In this document: positions 53,149 to 61,701 of the stretch, one piece after another | How positions within the stretch are numbered: position 1 is the first letter of the stretch | Layout of the letters: the number at the start of each line of letters is the position of its first letter | From: Paenibacillus sp. SY21-1 | Lineage (GTDB): Bacteria > Bacillota > Bacilli > Paenibacillales > Paenibacillaceae | Direction of reading: 5' to 3' | Assembly: GCF_005222705.1 (NCBI RefSeq) | Contig: NZ_STGF01000015.1 | Coordinates: forward strand, 1-64,000 | Length of the DNA stretch: 64,000 bases | The notes under the pieces: model-generated | What the model was told of the DNA's origin: nothing | The model's input: the letters and a program-made list of their open reading frames with translations, nothing else | Database searches by the model: none | Made by a program: the position numbers and the translations under genes

Positions 53149-54036
53149 TCAGCCCTTCACCGCTCCAATCGCAATCCCCTTGACAAAGTATTTTTGAAAG
53201 AAGGGATAGGCGACCAGGATCGGAATAATGCCCACGACCGCAATCGCCATTCGAACGGTTTCGCTTGGCAGCGCCGTCGCGGCCGTGCTGGCGCCATAAG
53301 CGCTGCTGGACGTTTTAATCGCTTCTATGTTCTGAATCATTTGATTTAACAAATTCTGAATGCTGAATAATTGCGGATCCGTCAAATAAATAAGACCATT
53401 ATTCCAGTCGTTCCAGTACGCGATGCCGTTGAACAGGCCGATCGTCGCCATAATCGGCAGCGAGAGCGGAAGCACGATGGCAAAAAACGTCTTGAATTCG
53501 CCCGCTCCGTCTATCCTAGCCGACTCCAGCACAGGCGCCGGAACCGTCGTTCTGAAAAAGGTGCTGGCGAGAAAAACGTTAAAGCCGTTCATCAACAGCC
53601 CCGGCACAATTAGCGACCAGATGGTATTCTTGATGCCGAAGTATTGGGTGTAGATCAGATAGGTAGGCACCAGCCCTCCGTTAAACAGCAAGGTAAATAC
53701 AACGTAGAACGTCAGCGGCCGGTTATACGGCATTTCTTTTTTGGACAAGCCGTAGCCAAGCATCATCGTCATAATCAAGCTGACTGCCGTGCCGAACACC
53801 GTCACAAACACGGTAATGCCGTAAGCGCGGACGATGACGTTAGAGTTCGACCACAAATAACGATAGGCGTCGAGACTGTACGCGTCAGGAAAAAAACGAT
53901 AGCCGTTCGACAAAATCTCTTGCTCGGCCGTCAAAGAAGAAACGATTAATAAAACGAACGGCACGATGCTTATGACGGCAAACAGCAGCAGGCAGCTGTG
54001 CGAAATCCATTGCCACATGCGGTTATCCATATCCAT
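53149..54036 (-). CDS. Sugar ABC transporter permease, LplC/YtcP-like
   Basis: The protein has 295 residues with six predicted membrane helices, from CLLLFAVISIVPFVLLIVSS to IAVVGIIPILVAYPFFQKYF. The ABC-contact loop is present as ESARIDGAGEFKTFFAIVLP. GGAGG is nine bases before the ATG. It follows its partner permease after 16 bases. No ATPase gene is in the cluster, as is usual for Lpl-type systems, which share an MsmX-like ATPase encoded elsewhere. The binding protein at 45262-46761 is the probable partner and alpha-rhamnosides the probable cargo. Confidence 0.92.
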   Translation of the reverse strand: MDMDNRMWQWISHSCLLLFAVISIVPFVLLIVSSLTAEQEILSNGYRFFPDAYSLDAYRYLWSNSNVIVRAYGITVFVTVFGTAVSLIMTMMLGYGLSKKEMPYNRPLTFYVVFTLLFNGGLVPTYLIYTQYFGIKNTIWSLIVPGLLMNGFNVFLASTFFRTTVPAPVLESARIDGAGEFKTFFAIVLPLSLPIMATIGLFNGIAYWNDWNNGLIYLTDPQLFSIQNLLNQMIQNIEAIKTSSSAYGASTAATALPSETVRMAIAVVGIIPILVAYPFFQKYFVKGIAIGAVKG

Positions 54037-54052
54037 TTCCTTTCACCTCCAA

Positions 54053-55027
54053 TTAGAATAGGGCGTTATCCTTGCTGAATCGCTTGACCGACCAATTAGC
54101 CGCCATGACGAGCGCGAATCCGACGACCGATTGATAGAAGCCGGCCGCGGAAGACATGCCGATATCCCCGTTCTGCAGCAAACCGCGAAACACATACGTA
54201 TCGATTACATTCGTCGTATCGTAGAGCATCCCTGAATTCATCGGTACCTGGTAGAACAAGCCGAAGTCGGAATAGAAAATTCGGCCGACCGACAAAAGTG
54301 TCATAATAATAATCGTCGGCAAAATGAGAGGCAGTGTAATCGTCCTTATCTGCTGCCATTTGTTGGCTCCATCGAGCGTCGCGGCCTCGTAATATTCCGG
54401 GTCGATGCCGATAATGGATGCGAGATAAATGATGCAGGTAAAGCCGACGCTTTTCCATATTTGGACGAGCGTTAATAGATAGGGCCAATATTTAGGCTCC
54501 ATATACCACGATATCGGCTCCATGCCCAGCTTCGGCAAAACCGAATTGTTGACAAACCCCTGCTCGTTTCCGAGAAATGCAAAGACGAGATAACCGACGA
54601 TAACCATGGAAATCAGAAACGGCAGCAGAATGACGCTTTGATAGACACGCGACATCCATTTGACTCTAATCTCGTTAAGGAGCAGGGCTACCGCCACCGA
54701 ACAAACAAGGGTCAAGGCGATAAATCCGCCGTTATACAGCAAGGTATTGCGCGTAATGATATAGGCGTCCGACGTTTTGAACAAAAATTTGAAGTTGGCA
54801 AAGCCCGCCCACGGACTGCCCAGCAAGCCCTGGGCGTAATCGATATTTTTAAACGCAATAATCAGCCCGAACATAGGAAGATAATTGTTGATCGCCAAGT
54901 AAATAAGTCCAGGCAGCATCATCAGAAAAATAGGAGCATACAGCTTTACGTTTTTTTTGCTTTTGGTTTTGGTTTTCGTTGACGCCCTCTCCGGCGTATG
55001 TGCGGGAACGACATGTTCAGCTTCCAT
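54053..55027 (-). CDS. Sugar ABC transporter permease, LplB/YteP-like
   Basis: The protein has 324 residues from ATG 55027, chosen because AAGGAG lies seven bases upstream; the open frame continues further. A Lys-rich start (TKTKTKSKKNVKLYAPI) is followed by six membrane helices, beginning LMMLPGLIYLAINNYLPMFG. The ABC-contact loop reads EAATLDGANKWQQIRTITLP. It is the first gene of the rhamnoside cluster and carries the shared 30-bp motif in its leader, about 80 bases upstream. The partner permease, GH78, kinase and regulator follow with short gaps. Confidence 0.92.
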   Translation of the reverse strand: MEAEHVVPAHTPERASTKTKTKSKKNVKLYAPIFLMMLPGLIYLAINNYLPMFGLIIAFKNIDYAQGLLGSPWAGFANFKFLFKTSDAYIITRNTLLYNGGFIALTLVCSVAVALLLNEIRVKWMSRVYQSVILLPFLISMVIVGYLVFAFLGNEQGFVNNSVLPKLGMEPISWYMEPKYWPYLLTLVQIWKSVGFTCIIYLASIIGIDPEYYEAATLDGANKWQQIRTITLPLILPTIIIMTLLSVGRIFYSDFGLFYQVPMNSGMLYDTTNVIDTYVFRGLLQNGDIGMSSAAGFYQSVVGFALVMAANWSVKRFSKDNALF

Positions 55028-55107
55028 CGTTCGGCTCCTTCCTGTTTGTCCAATATCGGTGTGCAAATTCATTGTATGGAATTCGCCCCCTCCGCCACCA
55101 CCAAGCT

Positions 55108-55137
55108 TTCGACCTCCCAACAACATAATCTCGACTC
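55108..55137 (-). promoter_or_regulatory. Shared 30-bp motif upstream of the rhamnoside operon
   Basis: TTCGAC-N7-AACAACA-N1-AAT-N1-TCGACT on the plus strand, matching 46840-46869 at about 23 of 30 positions. Its edge lies 80 bases from the permease ATG, and TACAAT on the minus strand follows at 29 bases. The rest of 55028-55241 is the divergent region to gerA. Confidence 0.6.
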
Positions 55138-55241
55138 TTTCCGGTGTATAAATGCTGGAAAAAAAGGCATAGTAGAAGCGATCGTTCCATTTTTGTACAG
55201 ACTGTTACGGATTCTTGGATGAACGCGATAAGGAATGATGC

Positions 55242-56888
55242 ATGGTGTGGCAAACCGTTATTTCCCATATTCCGAAGTGGAATGTTTGGTTTCAAGCATT
55301 CGTTACGCTTGTTGTTCCCCTGCTGGTCCATCGTCTTTATAAATCGCTGTATCGCTTCGTCGACGGTCGGGTTAAAGCCGGACCAAATAACCAAAGCAAC
55401 ATCCATAACGAGTCGGGACCTGCTGAGCGGACACCGATCAGCGGAAGCTTTCATGAGGATTTGGAACGGGTAAAAGCCGCAATCGGGGCGAATAGCGATG
55501 TCGTCTTTCGCGACTTGACGGTCGGGAAGGCGCAGGTGCGCGCCGTTATCATATCCGTGAAAGGCATGCAGGAGGATAAGCAGCTGAATCTTGAACTAAC
55601 ACGGCTGCTCGCCTCGGATGCGTTCGATGCCATACTTGGGAACGATGAGCCGCTTAATCAACGAATGGCCAGGCTGCCGCTGGAGTCGGTTGGAACAGCG
55701 GAAACGATGGACGTGTTTCTGCCATCCATCTTGTATGGGCATATGGCGCTGCTCGTTGAGGGCCTGCCCGCCGGCCTGTTGATCAGCCCTCCCGACGCTC
55801 CGTCCCGGCAGCTCTCAGAGCCGGTGTCAGAAGCGCTGCTGCGCGGCTCGAGGGTCGGTTTTACGGAGGAGCTAAGCGTGAACACCGCCTTGCTGAGACG
55901 TCAAGGCATATCCGAGCATATGCAAATTCGCAGCTGCATGGTCGGACAGACGATCCCAAAGGAGCTTGCCATCGCATATATCGATACGATTGTTAACCCC
56001 GAGCTGCTGGGAGAAGTACAAGCGCGAATCGAAAAAATGACACTCGATTACGCCGCCGAATCCGGCTATATCGAGCAATTGATCGAAGACAACTATTTTA
56101 GCCCGTTTCAACAGGCGCAAAATACGGAACGCCCCGATCGCGTTTTCGCCGCTTTGCTGGAGGGGAAAATTGCCATTTTGCTGGACGGGACGCCGTTTGT
56201 CCTGATTGTCCCGACGACGTTCAGTATGCTGCTGCAATCGCCGGAGGACTATTTCGAGCGCTGGCTGCCCGGCTCCTTGCTCCGCATGCTTCGTTTTGTA
56301 GCCGCCTTTGTAGCTCTGATGGCTCCTGCCTTGTATATTTCGTTTATTTCATTTCATCCCGGCCTGATTCCGACCGAGCTGGCCATTACGATTATTGAAA
56401 CGAGGCAGGGCGTGCCCTTCCCTTCTTTAATCGAGGTGATGATTCTGGAAATATCGATCGAAATATTGCGGGAGGCAGGCATTCGGCTGCCGAAACCGAT
56501 CGGGCCGGCGATGGGCATCGTCGGCGGTCTCGTCATCGGCGATGCCGCTGTGCAAGCGGGCATCGTTAGCCCGTTTCTCGTTATCGTCGTGGCCGTTACG
56601 GCGATTTCTTCGTTTTCGATTCCCGTATACAGCGCAGGCATAACGCTGCGCTTGCTCAGATTCGCAGGCATGCTGTTTGCCGCCATTCTGGGCATGTTCG
56701 GCACCATTCTGTTCTTTCTGTTGATTTGCTGCCACTTGGCAAAGCTAAAAAGCTTTGGCGTGCCGTATTTGACCCCAATTACTCCTGTACGGCTGAGCGA
56801 TTGGAAGGATTTGTTCATTCGCGCTCCGATGTCGTTGATGAATCAACGCCCTAAAATGATGAAAACCGTTCAAAAAAAACGCAAGTAA
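55242..56888 (+). CDS. Spore germinant receptor subunit A (GerA/GerKA-like)
   Basis: The protein has 548 residues. The N-terminal soluble part has LKA NSDVVFRDLT-type strings and LRRQGISEHMQIRSCMVGQT, with the GerA mark VNPELLGEVQARIEKMTLD. The middle shows EDYFERWLPGSLLRMLRFVA. Membrane helices follow, with ALYISFISFHPGLIPTELAI, ETRQGVPFPSLIEVMILEIS and EILREAGIRLPKPIGPAMGI. GerA-type proteins sit in the inner spore membrane with B and C subunits and start germination on nutrients. GGAATGATGC lies before the ATG. gerB follows after 24 bases. Confidence 0.93.
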   Translation: MVWQTVISHIPKWNVWFQAFVTLVVPLLVHRLYKSLYRFVDGRVKAGPNNQSNIHNESGPAERTPISGSFHEDLERVKAAIGANSDVVFRDLTVGKAQVRAVIISVKGMQEDKQLNLELTRLLASDAFDAILGNDEPLNQRMARLPLESVGTAETMDVFLPSILYGHMALLVEGLPAGLLISPPDAPSRQLSEPVSEALLRGSRVGFTEELSVNTALLRRQGISEHMQIRSCMVGQTIPKELAIAYIDTIVNPELLGEVQARIEKMTLDYAAESGYIEQLIEDNYFSPFQQAQNTERPDRVFAALLEGKIAILLDGTPFVLIVPTTFSMLLQSPEDYFERWLPGSLLRMLRFVAAFVALMAPALYISFISFHPGLIPTELAITIIETRQGVPFPSLIEVMILEISIEILREAGIRLPKPIGPAMGIVGGLVIGDAAVQAGIVSPFLVIVVAVTAISSFSIPVYSAGITLRLLRFAGMLFAAILGMFGTILFFLLICCHLAKLKSFGVPYLTPITPVRLSDWKDLFIRAPMSLMNQRPKMMKTVQKKRK

Positions 56889-56912
56889 CTGTAAGGTAAG
56901 CGAGGTGCCACA

Positions 56913-58037
56913 ATGGCTGCATCAAAGACGTTTATCCGCTCGGACGATAAAATCACATCTTCGCAAGCAGCGTTGTTTCTAAACAATACGGTGCTTGGAG
57001 CCGGGATCTTAACGCTCCCAAGAAGTGTAAGCGAAGCGGTAGAGACACCCGACAGCTGGATTTCCATTTTGATCGGCGGAATTGTGGTGATGCTCGTTAT
57101 CGTGCTGATGGTGCGCTTAACTCAACGGTTTCCCGGTCAAACCGTCTACCAATTCACGCAGCTGCTTATCGGCCGGCCTGCGGCGGTCTTGGCATGCGCG
57201 CTGCTTATTTTGTATTACCTCATTATCGCAGGCTTTGAAATTCGGACGCTGGCGGAGGTATCGCTTTACTATTTGCTTGAGGGGACGCCCGTCTGGGCGA
57301 TTACCGTACCGTTTATTTGGCTTGGCGCTTATTTGGTCATGGGCGGCGTTAACGCAATCGCGCGGGTATACCAGATTGTTTTTCCCATCAGCCTGTTCAT
57401 CCTCATCGTCTCTTACCTGCTCAGCTTGAAATTGTTTCATCTCACGAACCTGCGCCCGGTTCTTGGCGACGGCCTGCTGCCTGTGCTGCATGGCTTGAAA
57501 GCTACCGTGCTGATCTACACAGGCTGCGAGGTCGTCATGACGATCGTTGCGCAAATGGAAAATCCGCGGCATGCGATCAAGGCCATGCTCGCCGGCATCA
57601 GCATCCCGTTTGGCCTGTATCTCATAACGGTGATTATGGTTATCGGCGGCCTGTCCGTCGATTCGGCCGTAACCAGCACATGGCCGACTATCGACCTGAT
57701 TCGCAGCTTTGAAGTGTCCGGATTTCTGTTCGAGCGGTTTGAATTTCCGCTCATGGTCATTTGGCTGATGCAAATGTTTTGCAACTACAGCAGCTTTTTT
57801 TACAATTCATCGCTCGGCATCGCGCAGCTGTTCGAGCTGCCATACCGCAAGGTGATTTTTGCGCTTATGCCGGTTATACTGCTGGCCTCTATGGTGCCTA
57901 AAAATATGAACGAAGTATTTTCGCTGGGGGATATGATCGGCAAAATGGGCATTGCACTGTTTTTCTTGTTTCCTGTGCTTTTGACCATGATGGCTAGCAT
58001 TCGCTTCAAGGGCGGTATAAACCATGGTCGGCCGTAA
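56913..58037 (+). CDS. Spore germinant receptor subunit B (GerB permease-like)
   Basis: The protein has 374 residues and about ten membrane helices of the APC-type transporter fold. SSQAALFLNNTVLGAGILTL and PRSVSEAVETPDSW start it; FEIRTLAEVSLYYLLEGTPV, VLIYTGCEVVMTIVAQMENP and MQMFCNYSSFFYNSSLGIAQ follow. The B subunit is thought to bind the germinant. AAGCGAGG stands before the ATG, though weakly. It is the middle gene of a gerA-gerB-gerC set and overlaps gerC by 14 bases, so translation is probably coupled. Confidence 0.93.
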   Translation: MAASKTFIRSDDKITSSQAALFLNNTVLGAGILTLPRSVSEAVETPDSWISILIGGIVVMLVIVLMVRLTQRFPGQTVYQFTQLLIGRPAAVLACALLILYYLIIAGFEIRTLAEVSLYYLLEGTPVWAITVPFIWLGAYLVMGGVNAIARVYQIVFPISLFILIVSYLLSLKLFHLTNLRPVLGDGLLPVLHGLKATVLIYTGCEVVMTIVAQMENPRHAIKAMLAGISIPFGLYLITVIMVIGGLSVDSAVTSTWPTIDLIRSFEVSGFLFERFEFPLMVIWLMQMFCNYSSFFYNSSLGIAQLFELPYRKVIFALMPVILLASMVPKNMNEVFSLGDMIGKMGIALFFLFPVLLTMMASIRFKGGINHGRP

Positions 58038-59211
58038 GCGGGTGCCCCTGCTCTTCGCCATCGCCGCGCTGCTCATGCAAACGGGCTGCTGGAGCAGCAA
58101 GGAAATCGAGGATTTGGCGGTCTATTCCGGTTTGGCGCTGGACGTGGGGGTGCTGAGCAACAAGCAGGCGGAGCTTGAAGCCAAAGGAGGAACCTATTCC
58201 AAAGCGAATAAAATAACAGCGACCGTGCAAGTCGTTCCCGTCAAAAAAAATCCCAAGATGGAGAACTTGGGCAAATCGTCGCCCTATACGAATGTTAGCG
58301 GGACAGGCGATTCCCTGCTGGAAATTTTCCGCCAATATTCACTGCGGCTGAATCGTCCGGTCATCGGGCATCACCTGAAAATTATCGTCATCTCCACCGA
58401 GCTGCTAAAGGAGCGGCATATCAAGCAAGTAACCGACTTTGTGCTGCGCGATAACGATATTAGGCCAAGCGTCAAAGTCTTTCTAAGCACGGGCAAAGCC
58501 CGCCACGTATTAACGCCGAAATTAAACGATGACGTGCCGTCCTTTTACATTAACGACATGGTTAAAAATCAGTTCCGGACCAGCAAAATCATGGGCCCTG
58601 TGCTTCTCACCAACCTCGATGCGCTGATGCATGCCAAAAAAAGCTTTATTCTGCAAACGATCTTGCAGGTGGGCAATGATATTGAATTTTCGGGGGCAGG
58701 CATCGTGAAGGGGGATAGCGGACATTGGATTGGCAATTTGTCGCAAGAGGATGTGGAGTGCATCGCGTGGCTTGCTAATGAAGGATCAAGCGGGGTGATC
58801 AAAGCCAACACGGATCAGGGAGACCCCGTCACCTTCGAAATGAAATCCATGAAAAGCAGGATCAAGGTCAGCGCCAAAGCGTCGGGAAAGCTCGCGTTTG
58901 ACGTTCAGGTGACAACCACTGGCCGGATCAGCGAATACTGGGATTTGGCCGGCAATCCTTCCTCGCCCTCCTACCAGAAGGAGATGGAGAAGCTGTTAAC
59001 CCGTAAGCTCAACGGCATGATGGAGCATCTGTTCCACGCCCTCCAGCAAAAATACAAGGTAGATGTCGCTCATTTCGGCGAGAAGGTTCATATTCAGCAG
59101 CCACGGCTGTGGAAGCAAGTGAAAGCGCACTGGGATGAAACGTTTAGCGAAGCGGATATTGCGCTGGACATCGATTTGAGCATAACGGACATCGGCTCGT
59201 CCACCGAATAA
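58024..59211 (+). CDS. Spore germinant receptor subunit C lipoprotein (Ger(x)C)
   Basis: The protein has 395 residues. The signal peptide and lipobox are RVPLLFAIAALLMQTGC, with WSSKEIEDLAVYSGLALDVG after the Cys, the classic Ger(x)C start. Domain marks follow: SLRLNRPVIGHHLKIIVIST, FVLRDNDIRPSVKVFLSTGK and GAGIVKGDSGHWIGNLSQED. The C-terminal domain ends in helices (LWKQVKAHWDETFSEADIAL). GerC anchors to the outer face of the inner spore membrane. It starts inside the end of gerB and is the last gene of the operon. Confidence 0.93.
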   Translation: MVGRKRVPLLFAIAALLMQTGCWSSKEIEDLAVYSGLALDVGVLSNKQAELEAKGGTYSKANKITATVQVVPVKKNPKMENLGKSSPYTNVSGTGDSLLEIFRQYSLRLNRPVIGHHLKIIVISTELLKERHIKQVTDFVLRDNDIRPSVKVFLSTGKARHVLTPKLNDDVPSFYINDMVKNQFRTSKIMGPVLLTNLDALMHAKKSFILQTILQVGNDIEFSGAGIVKGDSGHWIGNLSQEDVECIAWLANEGSSGVIKANTDQGDPVTFEMKSMKSRIKVSAKASGKLAFDVQVTTTGRISEYWDLAGNPSSPSYQKEMEKLLTRKLNGMMEHLFHALQQKYKVDVAHFGEKVHIQQPRLWKQVKAHWDETFSEADIALDIDLSITDIGSSTE

Positions 59212-59324
59212 GAGCACAGAGGCTCGATCATCGGTATGACGGAGCGGCATGTCTCCCTCTAGAATGACCAAAGTTAAGCAAATCATTCGCATCGCCGTAT
59301 AGGAAGACGCCCATACCAAAAAAA

Positions 59325-59353
59325 GGACCCGCATCCGGATGGATACGAGCCCC
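59325..59353 (-). terminator. Terminator of the second GH105 gene
   Basis: GGGGCTCGTATCC, loop, GGATGCGGGTCC then TTTTTTT on the minus strand, 26 bases after the stop. Confidence 0.85.
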
Positions 59354-59378
59354 GTTGTTACGATTATCGCTTGGTCTG

Positions 59379-60416
59379 TTATATTTTGCTGACCAGCTCT
59401 TTGTTCTGAAGCAAGGCGACCAGGTAGGCGAGCGTCAAGCCTTGACCCCAGCCTTGCACCCGTTTCTTGGAAATGACCTTGTAATCTTCTGCCGAATACA
59501 TGACTGCCGTACCGGCCGAGACATTCCGGACGGATCCATCCTCATCGATGTTGGCGAGGATACCTTCGTAAGCTTTCGCCATATAATTCTGGTGCAGCGG
59601 ATGTCCGTTAATGACCATCGCAGCGGCGATGCCCGCAGAAGCGGACGTTTCCTCATACGAGGTTTCATCGTTGAGCACAGTGCGCCACAAGCCACCCGGC
59701 GACTGCAGTCTGGCAAGCGCGCTCAGCTGATCGCCTAGCGCTCCTCCAATCTGCATCCACATCGGCATAAAGGGGTTAAGCATTTTGTAGGCTTGCGCCA
59801 TCGTGTAGGCGGCCCATGCGTTCGCGCGGCCCCAGTAAATGGCGGACAAATGATCGCCTCTTACATTGTCCCAGGCATGGTAGAACAAGTTTGTTTTGGT
59901 ATCCTGCAAATATTCTTCATGCCAATAAAATTGATTAAGCGCGTCGTCGATGTAGGCCTTGTTATCGAGTTTGAATCCAAGGCGAAGCAGGAAGTAAGCG
60001 GCCATAAACAAGGTATCTGCCCATGCCTGCTCCGGAAAATCGTTAGAGGAGGATACCGTGTGCTGGAACACGCCTTCCCCAAACCGGATGGCATCCTTGC
60101 GCAAGTATTCGGCCTTCTTCAAAGCGAGATCCAGATACTTGGAATCGCCTGTCGCTTCGTGCAAGGTCAGCATCGTATGCCCCATCGCGCACGCATTGAC
60201 CATTAGCGGCGGAAGTCCAAGCTCCAGATACTCGTCCACCCATTTCACCAGAAAATCGATGTAGTCCTGATTGCCGGTTACTTCCCAAGCCTTGGAAATT
60301 CCGTAATAGGCGACACCGCAGGACCAGTTCCACGTAAAGTCCATATTCATCGTGCGGCGTACGACGCGGTCGATAAGTTCCCTTACTTCGCTTTCGTTGC
60401 ATTCAAATTTACGCAT
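59379..60416 (-). CDS. GH105/GH88-type unsaturated uronyl hydrolase
   Basis: The protein has 345 residues, with no signal peptide. (alpha/alpha)6 marks: TWNWSCGVAYYGISKAWEVT, NDFPEQAWADTLFMAAYFL (probable catalytic Asp134), NLFYHAWDNVRGDHLSAIYW (His180), GRANAWAAYTMAQAY, and YEETSASAGIAAAMVINGH in the late barrel. It would act on unsaturated uronic-acid oligosaccharides made by lyases, as the gene at 21169-22308 does, though the two proteins are only distantly alike. GGAGG is seven bases before the ATG. The divergent AraC gene 258 bases away is its likely regulator. Confidence 0.87.
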   Translation of the reverse strand: MRKFECNESEVRELIDRVVRRTMNMDFTWNWSCGVAYYGISKAWEVTGNQDYIDFLVKWVDEYLELGLPPLMVNACAMGHTMLTLHEATGDSKYLDLALKKAEYLRKDAIRFGEGVFQHTVSSSNDFPEQAWADTLFMAAYFLLRLGFKLDNKAYIDDALNQFYWHEEYLQDTKTNLFYHAWDNVRGDHLSAIYWGRANAWAAYTMAQAYKMLNPFMPMWMQIGGALGDQLSALARLQSPGGLWRTVLNDETSYEETSASAGIAAAMVINGHPLHQNYMAKAYEGILANIDEDGSVRNVSAGTAVMYSAEDYKVISKKRVQGWGQGLTLAYLVALLQNKELVSKI

Positions 60417-60674
60417 GCCTCTTCCTCCATATACGCTCTATGATGAAACGAAACCTCGCCATCAACGCGTGAAATATCTGATCCCTTATGAGCTGAATAC
60501 GGTTTCAACTTTTGGCTTATGGCCTGTTGCTTACATCGTTTTCCGCTATCTTGCTTATAGATTAACATGAACATAGCAATGATTTCCCCGCATTTATACA
60601 CAAATATACCCTAAACCCCGTCTATATTGATATAATGGATGGGTAACGCATACTGACTGTAAAAGGAGTCGCCC

Positions 60675-61559
60675 ATGCCCTTTCAAACGCTTCCGGACAG
60701 CCTCCATTTCGGTTCGATTACCGAGCCGCTCTGGATCGAATTTGATCGAAGAATCGGCCGTTTTTCCATGAATCAAACGCACTACCATAAATCTTATGAA
60801 ATGTTTTATCTCATACAAGGAGAACGAAAATTTTTTATTCGCGATTCCGTCTATCACGTCCACCCGGGAGACATCGTGCTGGTCGATTCTAACGCCGTTC
60901 ACAAAACTTCCGAGCTGAACGAGCCTAATCACGAGAAGGTCGTGCTCCATTTTGCTCAACCTTTCTTTAGCGGCTTGTCTTCCGAGGAAACGCAATTGCT
61001 CGTGGCCCCCTTCTCCGAGGCCCATCCGCTCATCAGACTGAACTTAAAGGAACGGATGCAAGTGGAGGCGCTGCTCGGCTCGCTGCTATGCGCGCTTCAT
61101 GAGCGTCCTCCAGGCCATCTTTTGCACGTCCGCAATATGACGCTTGAACTGCTTTTGTTTACCGCACGCCATATGATGAAACGCAAATCCGTGCCCGATG
61201 TGGAGCTTACTCCCGTCCAGAGCAAGGTCACGGACATCATTCGACATTTGAATGCCCATTACAGAGAGCCTCTGCAGCTGGACGATTTGGCTAAGCAGTT
61301 TTATATCAGCAAGGGCCATCTTTGCCGCGTGTTCAAGGAGGTTACCGGCTTTGGCTTTACCCAGTACATCAACATTGCCCGGGTCAGGGAGGCAGAGCAG
61401 CTGCTGCGCGAAACGGACTGGAGCATTACCCAGGTGTCTGAGCATTGCGGCTTCGATAACTTTTCCCATTTCGGAAAAATGTTCAAAAAGCTGTCCGGCT
61501 TGTCCCCGCGCGCGTACCGTAAGCTGGAGCAATCCTTAAAGCAATCGAAGCAAGCGTAA
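60675..61559 (+). CDS. AraC-family regulator divergent from GH105
   Basis: The protein has 294 residues. Cupin sensor: THYHKSYEMFYLIQGERKFF and HPGDIVLVDSNAVHKTSELN, with metal-type histidines. Double helix-turn-helix: LQLDDLAKQFYISKGHLCRV and ITQVSEHCGFDNFSHFGKMF, ending GLSPRAYRKLEQSL. AAAGGAG is before the ATG, and a TATAAT string at 60631-60636 may be its -10 box. Both halves resemble the protein of 20186-21022, so the two AraC/GH105 pairs may be duplicates of one regulatory unit. A palindromic terminator follows, shared with the convergent HD-GYP gene. Confidence 0.87.
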   Translation: MPFQTLPDSLHFGSITEPLWIEFDRRIGRFSMNQTHYHKSYEMFYLIQGERKFFIRDSVYHVHPGDIVLVDSNAVHKTSELNEPNHEKVVLHFAQPFFSGLSSEETQLLVAPFSEAHPLIRLNLKERMQVEALLGSLLCALHERPPGHLLHVRNMTLELLLFTARHMMKRKSVPDVELTPVQSKVTDIIRHLNAHYREPLQLDDLAKQFYISKGHLCRVFKEVTGFGFTQYINIARVREAEQLLRETDWSITQVSEHCGFDNFSHFGKMFKKLSGLSPRAYRKLEQSLKQSKQA

Positions 61560-61646
61560 CGCCTAATGCCACCATCTGGCAGCCAGGCTAACGTTTCTCG
61601 TTGAAATTTATGCGGGTGGTCCGTGTGAATCCTATAAATATAAAAA

Positions 61647-61697
61647 AACACTTGAAGATCCTCCTCCTTGTAGGGGAAGGGGGTCCTTCAAGTGTTT
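61647..61697 (-). terminator. Terminator of the HD-GYP gene
   Basis: AACACTTGAAGG, inner C-rich/G-rich arms, CTTCAAGTGTT then seven T on the minus strand, four bases after the stop. Confidence 0.9.
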
Positions 61698-61701
61698 GCT
61701 T

